From Silvania confinis (lineage in GTDB: Bacteria; Pseudomonadota; Gammaproteobacteria; Enterobacterales; Enterobacteriaceae): 64,000 nucleotides of DNA. Below are positions 1-10,248 of this stretch, piece by piece. Below the pieces are notes generated by a model that was given only the letters and a program-made list of their open reading frames with translations, was not told the origin of the DNA and searched no databases. The stretch covers positions 682,001-746,000 of the forward strand of contig NZ_JAMGZJ010000078.1 of NCBI RefSeq assembly GCF_025564085.1, read 5' to 3'. How positions within the stretch are numbered: position 1 is the stretch's first letter; each line of letters starts with the position of its first letter. The translations under genes and the position numbers were made by a program.

Positions 1-409
1 AAAAATCCACCTCGCGGGCATACACCACCTGCGGTTTCCCCTCACTGATGTGCAATGAGCACAGCTGCCGGTTGCGGCGCAGACGCTTATTGAACAGCGG
101 CTGCTGTTCCTTGATTAAGCGGGCTTCCAGCAGCAATGCGCCCAGCTCACCGGCGGTTTGCGTCCAGCTGATGCGTCGGGACTGGCGCAGCATGGCCGCT
201 TCGTCAGGGGTGCGCAGATGCGACAGCACCCGGCTGCGAATATTGACGCTTTTGCCGATATACAGCGGCATGGCGTCACTGTCGCCATGGAAAAAATAGA
301 CGCCGGGCTGTTTGGGCAGCGCTTCAAGCCAGGGTCGTAGATGTTCGGGATATTCATAGATGGCGGCGGCTTCAAACTCTAGCCGCGGTGCCGATTGACG
401 CCTGCTCAC
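1..409 (-). CDS. cho: Excinuclease Cho (UvrC-like nuclease), 3' end cut off by the window
   Basis: This is the N-terminal 136 residues of the UvrC homologue Cho, which makes the 3' incision during nucleotide excision repair together with UvrA and UvrB. The visible part is the GIY-YIG nuclease domain: the PGVYFF strand and the PLYIGKSVNIRSR segment carry the conserved Tyr, Gly and Arg positions. It is followed by LLLEARLIKEQQPLFN, typical of UvrC and Cho. I chose the GTG at 409 because an AGGAG sits 7 bases upstream and the protein then lines up with the E. coli start. In E. coli cho is SOS-induced. No clear LexA box is visible in the short spacer to nadE. The remainder lies beyond base 1. Confidence 0.93.
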   Translation of the reverse strand, partial: MSRRQSAPRLEFEAAAIYEYPEHLRPWLEALPKQPGVYFFHGDSDAMPLYIGKSVNIRSRVLSHLRTPDEAAMLRQSRRISWTQTAGELGALLLEARLIKEQQPLFNKRLRRNRQLCSLHISEGKPQVVYAREVDF

Positions 410-494
410 AACGTACTCCTGATACTGTTCAGGCATACAGTGTAGCAGCTGTGCGGTGGTTAAAAAAGAGGCGACGGGTGCCGCCTCAGCAGAA

Positions 495-1322
495 TTAACG
501 TTTCCAGAAATCGTCGAACACCGTAATCGGCGGGCGGCGTTTGTGTTCAGTCTTCAGATACCAGCCTTCGATAATACGTTCGGTGCCTTCATCCAGCCGC
601 TTACCTTCCAGATAATCATCGATATTTTCATAAGTGACCCCCAGTGCGGCTTCATCAGGCAGGGAAGGACGATCGTCTTCCAGATCGGCAGTAGGGGCTT
701 TCTTATACAAATGCTCCGGGCAGTTCAGCACGGCCAGCAACTGCTTGCCCTGACGCTTGTTCAAACGGAACAGCGGATTAATGTCGGTGCCGCCGTCGCC
801 GTACTTGGTGAAGAAGCCGGTCAGCGCTTCCGCCGCATGGTCGGTGCCGACCACTACGCCGCTGGTCATCCCGGCAATGCTGTACTGGGCTTTCATGCGC
901 TCGCGGGCTTTTTCGTTGCCGCGTACAAAATCGCTCAGCTCAAGGCCCGCCTCGCGTAATGCCTGCTCGCTGGCCAGCACGGCGCTCTTAATATTGACCG
1001 TCAGCACCCGATCCGGCTGAATAAAGCCGATGGCGTCCTGACAGTCCTGTTCGTCGGCCTGTACGCCATAGGGCAGGCGGACGGCAATAAACTGCAGCGC
1101 TTCATTACCCGTCTCTTCGCGCAGCTCAGCGATGGCCAACTGGCAGAGCTTTCCGGCGAGGGTGGAATCCTGGCCCCCGCTGATGCCGAGGATCAGGGAT
1201 TTCAGAAACGGGTAGGTTTGTAGATAGGACTTCAAAAAATCAACGCTGCGGCGGATCTCGTCTTCCGCATTGATGGCGGGTTTGACACCCAGCGCCTGAA
1301 TAATCTCTTGTTGCAGAGCCAT
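495..1322 (-). CDS. nadE: NH3-dependent NAD(+) synthetase
   Basis: NadE performs the last step of NAD synthesis, adenylating nicotinic acid adenine dinucleotide with ATP and amidating it with ammonia in the cytosol. The 275-residue protein has the family's usual length. The ATP-pyrophosphatase P-loop SGGQDS lies at residues 48-53, and the conserved GTDHAAE and KYGDGGTDI segments lie in the second half. An in-frame ATG 21 bases upstream exists, but the ATG at 1322 gives the length and N-terminus of E. coli NadE. The gene is divergent from osmE and lies upstream of cho on the same strand, as in E. coli. Confidence 0.97.
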   Translation of the reverse strand: MALQQEIIQALGVKPAINAEDEIRRSVDFLKSYLQTYPFLKSLILGISGGQDSTLAGKLCQLAIAELREETGNEALQFIAVRLPYGVQADEQDCQDAIGFIQPDRVLTVNIKSAVLASEQALREAGLELSDFVRGNEKARERMKAQYSIAGMTSGVVVGTDHAAEALTGFFTKYGDGGTDINPLFRLNKRQGKQLLAVLNCPEHLYKKAPTADLEDDRPSLPDEAALGVTYENIDDYLEGKRLDEGTERIIEGWYLKTEHKRRPPITVFDDFWKR

Positions 1323-1554
1323 AAAGCCCCTCCCTGTACGCAAATTTGCCTGATGAATGTTCCGTTAAAGCTAACCCGTCAGGCGTGAAACGACAAGGAT
1401 CACATTTCTATGAAAGGCGAAATGCGTCGATTCAGCAGCTTATCGTTCTGTGATTAGAATTTTCCGAAAAACTTCTGCCGCTGCGCTGGAGGTTGAAAAA
1501 AGTGATTTTCTATTCCAGGCTTACATAACACGCTGATAAACAAGAGGACGGAAT

Positions 1555-1896
1555 ATGAACAAAAATATCGCAGGAATGGTGGGTGCAGCGGCAGTATTGA
1601 CTTTGCTGGCAGGGTGTACCGCTTACGATCGTACTACCGATCAATTTAAAGAGCCCGTCGTAAAAGACGTTAAAAAAGGCATGAGCCGTGCCCAGGTGAT
1701 GCAGGTTGCCGGTAAACCGTCATCCGAAGTGACGATGGTTCACGCGCGTGGTACCTGCCAGACTTACATCCTCGGTCAACGGGATGGTAAAGCACAAACC
1801 TACTTTGTGGCACTCGATGATACGGGCCACGTGATTAACTCGGGCTACCAGACCTGTGCGGAATACGATACAGATCCGCAGGCGCCAAAAGCCTGA
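1555..1896 (+). CDS. osmE: Osmotically inducible lipoprotein OsmE
   Basis: OsmE is a small lipoprotein induced by high osmolarity and stationary phase in E. coli. Its molecular job is unclear. The 113-residue sequence has a lipoprotein signal peptide ending LLAGC, with lipidation at Cys21, followed by a SmpA/OmlA (BamE-like) fold. The central [17 protein letters not shown] stretch is the family hallmark. A GAGGA ribosome site precedes the ATG. A strong intrinsic terminator follows 27 bases after the stop, so the gene is monocistronic. It sits between nadE and the chb operon, as in E. coli. Confidence 0.95.
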   Translation: MNKNIAGMVGAAAVLTLLAGCTAYDRTTDQFKEPVVKDVKKGMSRAQVMQVAGKPSSEVTMVHARGTCQTYILGQRDGKAQTYFVALDDTGHVINSGYQTCAEYDTDPQAPKA

Positions 1897-1922
1897 TAAC
1901 ACCCTTTCCTGAGCACACAGAC

Positions 1923-1949
1923 AAACCGGCCAACTGGCCGGTTTTTTTA
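1923..1949 (+). terminator. Intrinsic terminator after osmE
   Basis: A GC-rich inverted repeat (AAACCGGCC, loop AACT, GGCCGGTTT) runs directly into a run of T residues just downstream of osmE. Confidence 0.9.
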
Positions 1950-1964
1950 TTGCCCTCAACAATC

Positions 1965-1987
1965 TTATTTCTTTGCGCGAATTATTT
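1965..1987 (+). promoter_or_regulatory. Candidate NagC operator upstream of chb
   Basis: The stretch TTATTT, nine intervening bases, AATTATTT resembles the NagC consensus of AT-rich arms around a CG-containing centre. E. coli chb is repressed by NagC, so the position about 100 bases upstream of the predicted start site is plausible. The match is by eye only. Confidence 0.4.
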
Positions 1988-1992
1988 ACCTA

Positions 1993-2014
1993 AAATGTGA
2001 AGGGAGTCATAACC
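1993..2014 (+). promoter_or_regulatory. CRP site of the chb promoter
   Basis: TGTGA (1996-2000) and TCATA (2007-2011) are separated by six bases and match the CRP consensus with one substitution. The centre lies about 83 bases upstream of the start expected from the TATACT -10 element at 2075-2080. E. coli chb is known to require CRP. Confidence 0.6.
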
Positions 2015-2074
2015 GCAGGTCAATGAGAGACAATTGCAAATTGTCAGGGATTATCGGTGGCAAATCGGTTGCCG

Positions 2075-2080
2075 TATACT
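2075..2080 (+). promoter_or_regulatory. Probable -10 element of the chb operon
   Basis: TATACT occurs with no good -35 hexamer at the usual distance, as expected for a promoter that depends on activators (CRP and ChbR). It leaves a leader of about 80 bases before chbB. Confidence 0.5.
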
Positions 2081-2167
2081 GAATCCATCAGATACGCCAG
2101 CGATGACACCGACAGGAGAGCGCTGGTATCGCGGCGAAAGCGGTGAGCATATAAGAGGGAAGCGACT

Positions 2168-2485
2168 ATGGAAAAGAAACATATCTATCTGTTCTGCTCG
2201 GCGGGCATGTCAACGTCACTGCTGGTGTCGAAGATGCGTGCGCAGGCTGAAAAGTACGAAGTTCCCGTTGTAATTGAAGCGTTCCCTGAAACGCTGGCAG
2301 GTGAAAAAGGTCCCCGTGCCGATGTGGTTCTGCTGGGACCGCAAATTGCCTATATGCTGCCTGAGATTCAGCGTTTGTTGCCGAATAAACCGGTTGAAGT
2401 GATCGATTCTGCGCTGTACGGCAAAATTGATGGTTTGGGTGTTCTTAAAGCTGCTGTTGCAGCGATTAAAAAAGCTGCTAATTAA
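2168..2485 (+). CDS. chbB: PTS chitobiose-specific enzyme IIB
   Basis: ChbB is the cytosolic IIB domain of the N,N'-diacetylchitobiose phosphotransferase system. It accepts phosphate from ChbA and hands it to the sugar moving through ChbC. The 105 residues form a lactose/cellobiose-type IIB domain. The phosphorylated cysteine is Cys10 in [10 protein letters not shown], the loop diagnostic of this family. It is the first gene of chbBCARFG and is followed by an 83-base spacer that holds a ChiX pairing site. Confidence 0.97.
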   Translation: MEKKHIYLFCSAGMSTSLLVSKMRAQAEKYEVPVVIEAFPETLAGEKGPRADVVLLGPQIAYMLPEIQRLLPNKPVEVIDSALYGKIDGLGVLKAAVAAIKKAAN

Positions 2486-2500
2486 TTTATTTTTATTTTT

Positions 2501-2519
2501 CCCGTCAAAGAGCTATTTC
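2501..2519 (+). promoter_or_regulatory. ChiX small RNA pairing (trap) site in the chbB-chbC spacer
   Basis: CCCGTCAAAGAGCTATTTC is complementary to the seed of the ChiX sRNA as I remember it (GAAAUUCCUCUUUGACGGG), with 12 contiguous pairs and two internal mismatches. In E. coli and Salmonella the chbBC spacer acts as a decoy that titrates ChiX and relieves chitoporin repression. The site matches that role, but neither chiX nor chiP is in this window. Confidence 0.75.
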
Positions 2520-2531
2520 ACACACACTTAC

Positions 2532-2550
2532 GCCGCAATATTATTGCGGC
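2532..2550 (+). other. Inverted repeat in the chbB-chbC spacer
   Basis: GCCGCAATA followed by TATTGCGGC forms a stem just upstream of the chbC start. It has no T-tract, so it looks more like an mRNA stability or processing hairpin than a terminator. Confidence 0.5.
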
Positions 2551-2568
2551 ATTTAAGGGTATTATTCT

Positions 2569-3927
2569 ATGAGTGGATTCATTGGTGCACTTGAAAAGGT
2601 ACTCCTTCCTTTTGCAGTTAAAATAGGAAAGCAACCGCATGTCAACGCCATTAAAAACGGTTTTATTAAGGTTATGCCGTTAACCCTGGCGGGGGCAATG
2701 TTCGTTTTAATTAATAACGTTTTTCTGAGCTTCGGTGATGGTTCTTTTTTCTACTCATTAGGTATCCGTTTAGATCCCTCGACTATTGAAACGCTTAATG
2801 GTTTCAAGGCTATCGGCGGCAATGTGTACAACGGTACACTGGGTATTATGTCGCTGATGGCCCCTTTCTTTATTGGGATGGCGCTGGCCGAAGAGCGTAA
2901 AGTCGATCCGCTGGCTGCCGGTTTATTATCCGTCGCTGCCTTTATGACCGTGACGCCATACAGCGTGGGTGAAGCCTATGCCGTGGGGGCGAACTGGCTG
3001 GGCGGGGCGAACATTATTTCGGGTATTGTGATTGGTCTGGTCGTGGCGGAGATGTTTACCTTTATCATTCGTCGCAACTGGGTGATCCGCTTACCGAACA
3101 GCGTGCCTGAGTCGGTATCGCGTTCCTTCTCGGCGCTGATCCCTGGCTTTATTATCCTCTCCATCATGGGGACGGTTGCCTGGGCGCTGTCGCATTGGGG
3201 CACCAACTTCCACCAGATTATCATGGACACCATCTCTACGCCGCTGGCGTCGATGGGTGGCGTGGTGGGCTGGGCCTACGTTATCTTTACCTCCCTGCTG
3301 TGGTTCTTTGGTGTGCACGGTTCCCTGGCGCTGGCGGCGCTGGACAGCGGCATCATGACCCCGTGGGCGCTGGAAAACGTGGCGCTTTATCAGCAGTACG
3401 GCTCCGTAGATGCGGCGCTGGCGGCAGGTAAAACCTTCCACGTCTGGGCGAAACCGATGCTCGACTCCTACATCTTCCTGGGCGGTACCGGGGCGACGCT
3501 GGGTCTGATTATCGCGGTATTTATCACCTCCCGCCGTGCCGATCACCGTCAGGTGGCCAAGCTGGCACTGCCGTCAGGCATCTTCCAGATTAACGAGCCG
3601 ATCCTGTTTGGTCTGCCGATTATCATGAACCCGGTGATGTTTATTCCGTTCGTACTGGTGCAGCCGCTGCTGGCAGCCATTACCCTGACGGCCTACTATC
3701 TGGGCATTATTCCACCGGTAACCAACATTGCACCGTGGACGATGCCACCGGGTCTGGGCGCGTTCTTCAACACCAACGGCAGCGTAGCGGCCTTCCTGGT
3801 GGCGATGTTCAACCTCGGTGTCGCTACCCTGCTGTACATGCCATTCGTGGTTATCGCCAACAAAGCGCAGACCACCATTGATGAAGAGCAAAGCGAAGAA
3901 GAGATCGCTCTGGCCCTTAAGTTCTAA
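2569..3927 (+). CDS. chbC: PTS chitobiose-specific enzyme IIC (membrane permease)
   Basis: ChbC is the inner-membrane channel of the chitobiose PTS. It moves N,N'-diacetylchitobiose across the membrane while ChbB phosphorylates it. The 452-residue protein is typical of lactose/cellobiose IIC permeases, with about ten hydrophobic segments. Conserved features include FGVHGS in the middle and the [15 protein letters not shown] motif near residue 345, which contributes to the sugar site. It lies between chbB and chbA in the canonical order. Confidence 0.97.
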   Translation: MSGFIGALEKVLLPFAVKIGKQPHVNAIKNGFIKVMPLTLAGAMFVLINNVFLSFGDGSFFYSLGIRLDPSTIETLNGFKAIGGNVYNGTLGIMSLMAPFFIGMALAEERKVDPLAAGLLSVAAFMTVTPYSVGEAYAVGANWLGGANIISGIVIGLVVAEMFTFIIRRNWVIRLPNSVPESVSRSFSALIPGFIILSIMGTVAWALSHWGTNFHQIIMDTISTPLASMGGVVGWAYVIFTSLLWFFGVHGSLALAALDSGIMTPWALENVALYQQYGSVDAALAAGKTFHVWAKPMLDSYIFLGGTGATLGLIIAVFITSRRADHRQVAKLALPSGIFQINEPILFGLPIIMNPVMFIPFVLVQPLLAAITLTAYYLGIIPPVTNIAPWTMPPGLGAFFNTNGSVAAFLVAMFNLGVATLLYMPFVVIANKAQTTIDEEQSEEEIALALKF

Positions 3928-3973
3928 TATCACCCGGCGCGGGGCAACCCGCGCCATCACAGGAGTGAAAGAG

Positions 3974-4321
3974 ATGTTTGATTTAGAGAATGCGGTTGCA
4001 GAAGACGTTGTCGAAAACGACCTGGAAGAAGTGGTGATGGGTCTTATTATTAACTCAGGGCAGGCGCGCAGCCTGGCGTATGCCGCCCTGAAAAAGGCCA
4101 AGCTGGGCGACTTTGATGCCGCAAAAGCGATGATGGCTGAATCCCGCACCGCGCTGAACGAAGCGCACCTGGTACAAACAAAACTGATCGAAAGCGATCA
4201 AGGTGAGGGTAAAATGAAGGTGAGCCTGGTGCTGGTACACGCACAGGACCATCTGATGACCTCGATGCTGGCGCGTGAGCTGGTGGCGGAACTCATCGAA
4301 CTTCACGAGAAAATTCAATAA
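3974..4321 (+). CDS. chbA: PTS chitobiose-specific enzyme IIA
   Basis: ChbA carries phosphate from HPr to ChbB. The 115-residue helical protein belongs to the lactose-type IIA family. The phosphorylated histidine is His89 in LVLVHAQDHLM. I chose the ATG at 3974, which has AGGAG 14 bases upstream and gives the family length. An upstream in-frame start would run back inside chbC. A 26-base spacer separates it from chbR. Confidence 0.96.
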   Translation: MFDLENAVAEDVVENDLEEVVMGLIINSGQARSLAYAALKKAKLGDFDAAKAMMAESRTALNEAHLVQTKLIESDQGEGKMKVSLVLVHAQDHLMTSMLARELVAELIELHEKIQ

Positions 4322-4347
4322 GTCAGGTTTAGCAGGAGGTCAGCGCG

Positions 4348-5166
4348 ATGGAAATCAATACCGCCCAGGAACTGCAGTTGTTCAATGGTAAAAATTTTCA
4401 TGTGTTTATCTACAACAAGGTGGAAAGCATCAGTGGTCTGCATCAGCATGACTATTATGAGTTCACCATTGTGCTGACTGGCCGCTATTTCCAGGAGATC
4501 AACGGCAAGCGCGTACTGCTGGAGCGGGGCGATTTTGTCTTTATCCCGCTGGGTTCGCATCATCAGAGCCTGTATGAATTTGGTGCCACCCGCATTCTGA
4601 ACGTGGGCGTCAGCAAGCGCTTTTTCGAGACCCATTACTCCCCGCTGGTGCCGTTCTGCTTTGTCGCGTCGCAGGTTTATCACATTAAAAGTGAATTCCT
4701 GACCTGGATTGAGACCGTTATTGCCTCGCTTAACTTTCGCGACAATGAGTTTGACGAATTCATCGAAACGGTGACCTTCTACGTCATCAACCGCTTACGC
4801 CATTATCGCGAAGAGCAGCAGGAGACGGACGATGTCCCTCAGTGGTTGCGCAGCACCGTAGAGGGAATGCACGACAAACTGTGCTTTGGTGATAACGCGC
4901 TGGAGAATATGGTTTCGCTGTCCGGTAAGTCGCAGGAGTATCTGACGCGCGCCACCCAGCGTTATTACCAGAAAACACCGGTGCAAATTATTAATGAAAT
5001 TCGGATTAATTTTGCGAAGAAACAGCTGGAGATCACCAATTATTCGGTGACGGATATTGCTTATGAGTCCGGTTATAGCAGCCCGAGTCTGTTTATTAAA
5101 ACCTTCAAGAAATTAACCTCATTTACCCCTAACAGCTACCGGAAGAACCTGACGGTTATAAATTAA
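4348..5166 (+). CDS. chbR: AraC-family regulator of the chb operon
   Basis: ChbR is the dual regulator of the operon. In E. coli it represses chb without substrate and activates it once ChbF-processed chitobiose products are present. The 272-residue protein has an N-terminal cupin-like sensing half, with [10 protein letters not shown] and [16 protein letters not shown] as metal/ligand-type motifs. The C-terminal double helix-turn-helix ends in [23 protein letters not shown]. It is a few residues shorter at the N-terminus than E. coli ChbR. An AGGAGG ribosome site supports the ATG at 4348. Confidence 0.95.
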   Translation: MEINTAQELQLFNGKNFHVFIYNKVESISGLHQHDYYEFTIVLTGRYFQEINGKRVLLERGDFVFIPLGSHHQSLYEFGATRILNVGVSKRFFETHYSPLVPFCFVASQVYHIKSEFLTWIETVIASLNFRDNEFDEFIETVTFYVINRLRHYREEQQETDDVPQWLRSTVEGMHDKLCFGDNALENMVSLSGKSQEYLTRATQRYYQKTPVQIINEIRINFAKKQLEITNYSVTDIAYESGYSSPSLFIKTFKKLTSFTPNSYRKNLTVIN

Positions 5167-5268
5167 CGCCCGGCGACTTATCGTCGGGAATATCGATTTC
5201 AATGCTTACCCTCATCGCGAGGGAAGGGATCGCTATACATAAATAGCGCATCTCCCAGGGAGAATAGT

Positions 5269-6624
5269 ATGCAAAAAAAACTGAAAGTAGTGACCATCGG
5301 CGGCGGAAGCAGTTATACCCCAGAATTACTGGAAGGATTCCTCAAGCGTTATCATGAATTACCGGTCAGCGAATTATGGCTGGTGGATGTCAAAGAAGGG
5401 CAGGAGAAGCTCGATATTATTTTTGACCTCTGTCAGCGGATGGTGAATAAAGCGGGCGTGCCGTTAACCGTGCATAAAACGCTGGATCGCCGTGAGGCGC
5501 TCAAAGATGCCGATTTCGTCACCACTCAGCTGCGCGTCGGCCAGCTTAAAGCCCGCGAGCTGGATGAGCGGATCCCCCTCAGCCACGGCTACCTCGGTCA
5601 GGAGACCAACGGCGCAGGCGGTTTGTTTAAAGGGCTGCGTACTATTCCGGTGATTTTCGACATCATTAAAGATGTTGAAGAAATTTGCCCGCAGGCGTGG
5701 GTGATCAACTTTACCAACCCGGCCGGGATGGTGACTGAAGCGGTCTATCGCCATACCGGCTTCAAACGCTTTATCGGCGTGTGCAACATTCCGATTGGCA
5801 TGAAGATGTTTATCCGCGACGTGCTGGCGCTGACCGACAACGACGATCTCTCTATTGACCTGTTTGGCCTTAACCACATGGTCTTTATCAAAGACGTATT
5901 GGTCAACGGCCAGTCACGCTTTGCTGAACTGCTGGATGGCGTTGCCAGCGGCAGCCTGAAAGCCAGCACGGTAAAAAACATCTTCGACCTGCCGTTTAGC
6001 GAAGGGCTGATCCGCTCGCTCAATCTGCTGCCGTGCTCCTACCTGCTGTATTACTTCAAGCTGAAAGAGATGCTGGCGATTGAGATGGGCGAGTACTATA
6101 AAGGCGGTGCCCGTGCGCAGGTGGTGCAGAAGGTCGAGAAGCAGCTGTTCGAGCTGTATAAAAATCCTGACCTCAACGTCAAACCGAAAGAGCTGGAGCA
6201 GCGTGGGGGAGCGTACTACTCCGATGCGGCCTGCGAAGTGATCAACGCCATCTACAATGACAAGCAGGCCGAGCATTACGTCAACGTGCCGCACCACGGC
6301 CACATCGACAACATCCCGGCAGACTGGGCGGTCGAGATGACCTGCATTCTGGGCCGTGACGGGGCGAAACCGCATCCACGTCTGACCCATTTCGATGACA
6401 AAGTAATGGGCCTGATCCACACCATCAAGGGTTTTGAAGTGGCAGCGAGTAATGCAGCACTCAGCGGCGAGCTAAACGACGTCCTGCTGGCGCTGAACCT
6501 GAGCCCGCTGGTGCAATCCGATCGCGATGCCGAACTGCTGGCACGGGAGCTGATTCTGGCCCATGAGAAATGGCTGCCGAACTTTGCGGCCGCCGTCGAT
6601 AAACTGAAAAGCGAGCAGCGCTGA
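5269..6624 (+). CDS. chbF: 6-phospho-chitobiose hydrolase, GH4 family
   Basis: ChbF hydrolyses phosphorylated, mono-deacetylated chitobiose in the cytosol. GH4 enzymes use NAD+ and a divalent metal in an oxidation-elimination mechanism. The 451-residue sequence starts with a Rossmann motif, GGGSSYTP at residues 11-18. It also has GVCNIPIG and GLNHM, whose Cys and His are the expected metal ligands. A ribosome site (AGGGAG) precedes the ATG. It is followed 11 bases later by chbG, whose deacetylase activity makes the substrate usable by ChbF and sensed by ChbR. Confidence 0.96.
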   Translation: MQKKLKVVTIGGGSSYTPELLEGFLKRYHELPVSELWLVDVKEGQEKLDIIFDLCQRMVNKAGVPLTVHKTLDRREALKDADFVTTQLRVGQLKARELDERIPLSHGYLGQETNGAGGLFKGLRTIPVIFDIIKDVEEICPQAWVINFTNPAGMVTEAVYRHTGFKRFIGVCNIPIGMKMFIRDVLALTDNDDLSIDLFGLNHMVFIKDVLVNGQSRFAELLDGVASGSLKASTVKNIFDLPFSEGLIRSLNLLPCSYLLYYFKLKEMLAIEMGEYYKGGARAQVVQKVEKQLFELYKNPDLNVKPKELEQRGGAYYSDAACEVINAIYNDKQAEHYVNVPHHGHIDNIPADWAVEMTCILGRDGAKPHPRLTHFDDKVMGLIHTIKGFEVAASNAALSGELNDVLLALNLSPLVQSDRDAELLARELILAHEKWLPNFAAAVDKLKSEQR

Positions 6625-6635
6625 GAGGGATCGCG

Positions 6636-7391
6636 ATGGAATATCTGCTGATCGTTAATGCCGATGACTTTGGCCTGTCGAAGGGGCAAAACTACGGCAT
6701 CGCGGAGGCCTGTCGGCACGGGGTAGTGACCTCGGCAACGGCACTGGTCAACGGCGACGCCATTGACCATGCCGTCGCGCTCAGCCGGGATCTGCCTGCG
6801 CTCGGCGTCGGGATGCACTTTGTCCTGACCCTCGGCATTCCGCTGACCTCGATGCCGTCCCTGACGCGGGACGGCATGCTGGGGAAATGGATCTGGAGCA
6901 TGGCAGAACAGGGCACGCTGCCGCTGGATGAAATTGCCCGCGAGCTGGACTGCCAGTTTAATCGCTTTGTCGATCTGTTTGGCCGCGAACCGACGCACAT
7001 TGATAGCCATCACCACGTGCATATGATCCCGGCGATCTTCCCGCTGGTGGCTGAGTTTGCCCGGCGTAAGGGGATCGCGCTGCGGGTAGTGCGTGATGAA
7101 GACGTGCTTAACGAGATGACCGATCTGCCGCCTTCTACCGAGGGATTCAGCAGCGGTTTCTACGGCGATGAGATCAGCGAAGCGCTGTTTTTAAGCGTGC
7201 TGGACAGTTCGGTACATAATGGAGAACGTTCGCTGGAGGTGATGGCGCATCCGGCCTTTATCGATAACACGATCCGTAAAAGTGCTTACTGCTGGCCGCG
7301 GCTGGCGGAGGTCGATGTTCTAACCTCGGCGTCGCTGAAATATGCGATTGCTGAGCGCGGGTATCGTCTGGGAACGTTCAGGGATCTGTAA
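6636..7391 (+). CDS. chbG: Chitooligosaccharide deacetylase
   Basis: ChbG removes one acetyl group from chitobiose-6-phosphate, a step E. coli needs for both ChbR activation and ChbF cleavage. The 251-residue protein is a YdjC-family deacetylase. [10 protein letters not shown] near the N-terminus carries the catalytic and metal-binding aspartates, and [10 protein letters not shown] near residue 120 supplies metal-binding histidines. It is the last gene of the operon. A pair of REP-type repeats separates it from convergent katE. Confidence 0.95.
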   Translation: MEYLLIVNADDFGLSKGQNYGIAEACRHGVVTSATALVNGDAIDHAVALSRDLPALGVGMHFVLTLGIPLTSMPSLTRDGMLGKWIWSMAEQGTLPLDEIARELDCQFNRFVDLFGREPTHIDSHHHVHMIPAIFPLVAEFARRKGIALRVVRDEDVLNEMTDLPPSTEGFSSGFYGDEISEALFLSVLDSSVHNGERSLEVMAHPAFIDNTIRKSAYCWPRLAEVDVLTSASLKYAIAERGYRLGTFRDL

Positions 7392-7396
7392 GAAAT

Positions 7397-7473
7397 GCCG
7401 GGTGGCGGCTTCGCCTTACCCGGCCAGCAATATCCAATATAAACCAAGCCGGGTAAGCGCAAGCGCCACCCGG
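7397..7473. repeat. REP pair (BIME) between chbG and katE
   Basis: Two inverted REP-like units are present. One spans 7397-7424 (GCCGGGTGGCGGCTTCGCCT...) and its inverse spans 7448-7473 (GCCGGGTAAGCGCAAGCGCC...). The second runs into eight T residues and could also terminate chb transcripts. The location between convergent genes is typical. Confidence 0.85.
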
Positions 7474-7479
7474 TTTTTT

Positions 7480-9738
7480 TTATGCCGGGATGGCGGCGAT
7501 TTTACTGCTGCGCGACCAGACGCGGTGCGCGGCGAGCAGTGACAGCAGATCGTTCATAAACGCCTTGTCGGCGCTATCACCCTCGATAATCCCTTCTTCG
7601 CCTTTATCGGCCACGTTCAACCGCGCTTTAAACTGTCGGGCGTCACCGGCCAGCGCAATCGGCTTAAGGTGCTTATAGGCTTCGAGCAGGTAATAGACCG
7701 CATCGCCGTTACTGAGCAGACTGTTAATATCTCCGCCCGGCACGATCACCGCGTCCACCGTCAACGACGGCGATCCGGCAAAGGTCGCGGCAACCGGCAG
7801 AACCGAACCATCGTCAGCGGTCACATCGCCCATCCGCGAGTAGAGCAGTTTGGCGTGTACGCCTTTGGCTTTCAGCGCCTTCAGCACCGCTAACACGTCT
7901 GCAGCCCGGACGCTGTCGTTCAGCAGTACCGCCACCACCCGGCCCTTAATATTGCCGCCGGGAACGGCATACAGGCTGAGCGACGGATCTTTTTTCACCC
8001 CGTTGACCGCTTTTGGCGGTGCGATGTTGCACTGCTCGTCGCTGAGGGTAAGCCCTAAGTTATCCGCCACGCCCTGCGCAAGGGTGACGTCAATATGCGC
8101 TAGCTGATCGACCACCCGCTCGCGAATATAGGCCCGCACCACTTTGCTCAGCTCAAAACTGAATGCGCCAATAATATGCTCCTGCTCCACGGGCGTCTGG
8201 CTCTGCCAGAACAGTCGCGGATGGGCATAATACTCGCCAAAGGAGGGGCTACGTTCACGGATTTTTGTCCCTTCGACACGCTCCTGATACGACTCAAATC
8301 CACCGCGTTTCGGGCCAGGAGGTGTTTCTCGCGGCCAGTTATCGTTGATCGAGTTCGGCTCGTAGTTCGCCGGGTTAGTGTCAATCTCCATGCGGTGCAT
8401 CCCGTCCCGCTGGAAATTATGGTACGGGCAGGTCGGGCGGTTAATCGGGATTTCGTGGAAATTAGGCCCGCCCAGGCGGCTGATTTGCGTGTCGGTATAG
8501 GAGAACAGACGCCCCTGTAACAGCGGGTCGTTGGTGAAGTCCATTCCCGGCACGATATGGCCTGGGTGGAACGCCACCTGTTCGTTCTCGGCAAAAAAAC
8601 TGTCCGGGTTACGGTTGAGCACCATTTTACCCACCAGTTGGACCGGCACCAGTTCCTCGGGGATCAGCTTGGTCGGGTCGAGGATATCAAAATCAAATTT
8701 GAATTCGTCCTCTTCCGGGATCAGCTGGAAGCCCAGTTCATATTCCGGGTAATCACCCGCTTCGATGGCTTCCCACAGCTCGCGGCGGTGGAAGTCCGGG
8801 TCTCGTCCGGTCAGCTTTTGCGACTCGTCCCACACCATCGAGGCTTTGCCTGCCACTGGCTTCCAGTGGAAACGCACGAACGTCGCTTTCCCGTCGGCGT
8901 TAATCAGCCGGAAGGTGTGAATACCAAATCCTTCCATGGTGCGATAGCTGCGCGGAATGCCGCGGTCGGACATTGCCCACATCACGTTATGCAGGGTTTC
9001 CGGCTGGAGCGAGACGTAATCCCAAAAGGTGTCGTGGGCGCTCTGGCCTTGCGGGATCGCCCAGTGAGGCTCAGGTTTTACCGCATGAACAAAGTCGGGG
9101 AACTTGTGCGCGTCCTGAATAAAGAAGATCGGCGTATTGTTGCCGACGAGGTCAAAAATCCCCTCTTCGGTATAAAACTTGGTGGCAAAACCGCGGATAT
9201 CCCGCACCGTATCGGCGGAACCCGCTCCGCCCTGAACCGTGGAAAAGCGTACGAAAACGGGGGTGGTCTTCTTCGGGTCGGAGAGAAAATCGGCTTTGGT
9301 CAATGCGCTCAGATTCTTATACGGCTGGAAATAGCCGTGGGCGGCGGAACCGCGCGCGTGGACGATACGTTCCGGGATGCGCTCATGGTCAAAATGGGTG
9401 ATCTTCTCGCGCAGGATAAAGTCTTCCAGCAGGGTCGGGCCACGTGAACCGGCTCGAAGCGAGTTTTGATCGTCCGCGATGCGCACTCCCTGGTTGGTGG
9501 TGAGCGGAAAGTTCTCTCCGCCTTTGCGCACGTCCTCCAGCGACGTGAGCTTATCATTGTCGACGTCCGGCGCCTTCAGGCTGCCCGGCGCCGTTGGCTC
9601 CTGACCGGGGGGCGTAGGGGTCGGCGTCGCGCGGTGGGAACCATCCTCAGGGGCCAGCGAGTCCAGGCCGGGTTTTGATTCGGTATCATCATGAACCGGT
9701 GATTGCTGTGGCTTATGGGTCTTATCTTTTTGCGACAT
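7480..9738 (-). CDS. katE: Catalase HPII (large-subunit monofunctional catalase)
   Basis: KatE decomposes hydrogen peroxide in stationary phase using haem d. The 752-residue chain is the length of E. coli HPII. It has a long flexible N-terminus rich in Pro, Ser and Lys. The distal catalytic His lies in [10 protein letters not shown] near residue 128. The proximal haem-ligand Tyr lies in [14 protein letters not shown] near 413. The C-terminal flavodoxin-like domain contains [10 protein letters not shown]. It is transcribed alone, convergent with chbG and divergent from cedA. Confidence 0.97.
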   Translation of the reverse strand: MSQKDKTHKPQQSPVHDDTESKPGLDSLAPEDGSHRATPTPTPPGQEPTAPGSLKAPDVDNDKLTSLEDVRKGGENFPLTTNQGVRIADDQNSLRAGSRGPTLLEDFILREKITHFDHERIPERIVHARGSAAHGYFQPYKNLSALTKADFLSDPKKTTPVFVRFSTVQGGAGSADTVRDIRGFATKFYTEEGIFDLVGNNTPIFFIQDAHKFPDFVHAVKPEPHWAIPQGQSAHDTFWDYVSLQPETLHNVMWAMSDRGIPRSYRTMEGFGIHTFRLINADGKATFVRFHWKPVAGKASMVWDESQKLTGRDPDFHRRELWEAIEAGDYPEYELGFQLIPEEDEFKFDFDILDPTKLIPEELVPVQLVGKMVLNRNPDSFFAENEQVAFHPGHIVPGMDFTNDPLLQGRLFSYTDTQISRLGGPNFHEIPINRPTCPYHNFQRDGMHRMEIDTNPANYEPNSINDNWPRETPPGPKRGGFESYQERVEGTKIRERSPSFGEYYAHPRLFWQSQTPVEQEHIIGAFSFELSKVVRAYIRERVVDQLAHIDVTLAQGVADNLGLTLSDEQCNIAPPKAVNGVKKDPSLSLYAVPGGNIKGRVVAVLLNDSVRAADVLAVLKALKAKGVHAKLLYSRMGDVTADDGSVLPVAATFAGSPSLTVDAVIVPGGDINSLLSNGDAVYYLLEAYKHLKPIALAGDARQFKARLNVADKGEEGIIEGDSADKAFMNDLLSLLAAHRVWSRSSKIAAIPA

Positions 9739-9798
9739 TGCACTCGTCTCCTGTTTTCATTGCTGAAACGCGGTCGTTATTGCGTCAAAACTCAATAA

Positions 9799-9805
9799 CT
9801 ATAGA
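9799..9805 (-). promoter_or_regulatory. Candidate sigma-S -10 element for katE
   Basis: On the minus strand CTATAGT lies about 60 bases upstream of the katE ATG and resembles the RpoS-preferred CTATACT. E. coli katE is a standard RpoS target. No -35 element is obvious. Confidence 0.45.
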
Positions 9806-9951
9806 ACAATGACGGCGGCCGGCCGGGGGATCCCCCGATTTCTTCCTGCCGCTGACTCCGCGCAAGGCACGCAGGGCGCGACGCCGGGGGGCCAATCCGC
9901 TATCATAGGAATTTACTGAATTTTGAGTTTGCTTTAGTGAACCCGTCGCTT

Positions 9952-10191
9952 ATGAAACCTCATCGCCAACAAAATCGTGTTGTTATTAGTTATCGACCCC
10001 GCGTGGAACCCGCGCCACCTGAACACGCCACCAAGCTGGATGGGTTTCGTGACGTCTGGCTGCTGCGCGGCAAGTATGTTGCGTTTGTGCTGATGGGAGA
10101 GCGTTTCCGCCGTTCGCCGACGTTTAACGTGCCGGAGGCGGCCCAGCGCTGGGCGGCACAGGTCCGCCAGGAAGAAGAGGTTGATGAATAA
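9952..10191 (+). CDS. cedA: Cell division activator CedA
   Basis: CedA is a small DNA- and RNA polymerase-binding protein first described as restoring division in an over-replicating dnaA(cos) mutant. The 79-residue sequence is close to E. coli CedA throughout, for example in FRDVWMLRGKYVAFVLMG-type text (here FRDVWLLRGKYVAFVLMG) and AQRWA near the end. I chose the ATG at 9952 by alignment. A GTG at 9937 would add five residues, and neither start has a convincing ribosome site. The gene is followed by a bidirectional terminator shared with tcyP. Confidence 0.9.
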   Translation: MKPHRQQNRVVISYRPRVEPAPPEHATKLDGFRDVWLLRGKYVAFVLMGERFRRSPTFNVPEAAQRWAAQVRQEEEVDE

Positions 10192-10199
10192 CAGCCAAT

Positions 10200-10234
10200 A
10201 AAAAACCGCCTTCATTGCTGAAGGCGGTTTTTTT
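10200..10234. terminator. Bidirectional terminator between cedA and tcyP
   Basis: AAACCGCCTTC, loop ATTGCT, GAAGGCGGTTT is flanked by an A-run on one side and a T-run on the other. It can therefore stop both convergent genes. Confidence 0.9.
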
Positions 10235-10248
10235 AACGCTACGGGCGA

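Noticed and set aside
9937..9951. GTG start five codons upstream for cedA
   Set aside because: The extension is absent from E. coli CedA, and no ribosome site favours it.
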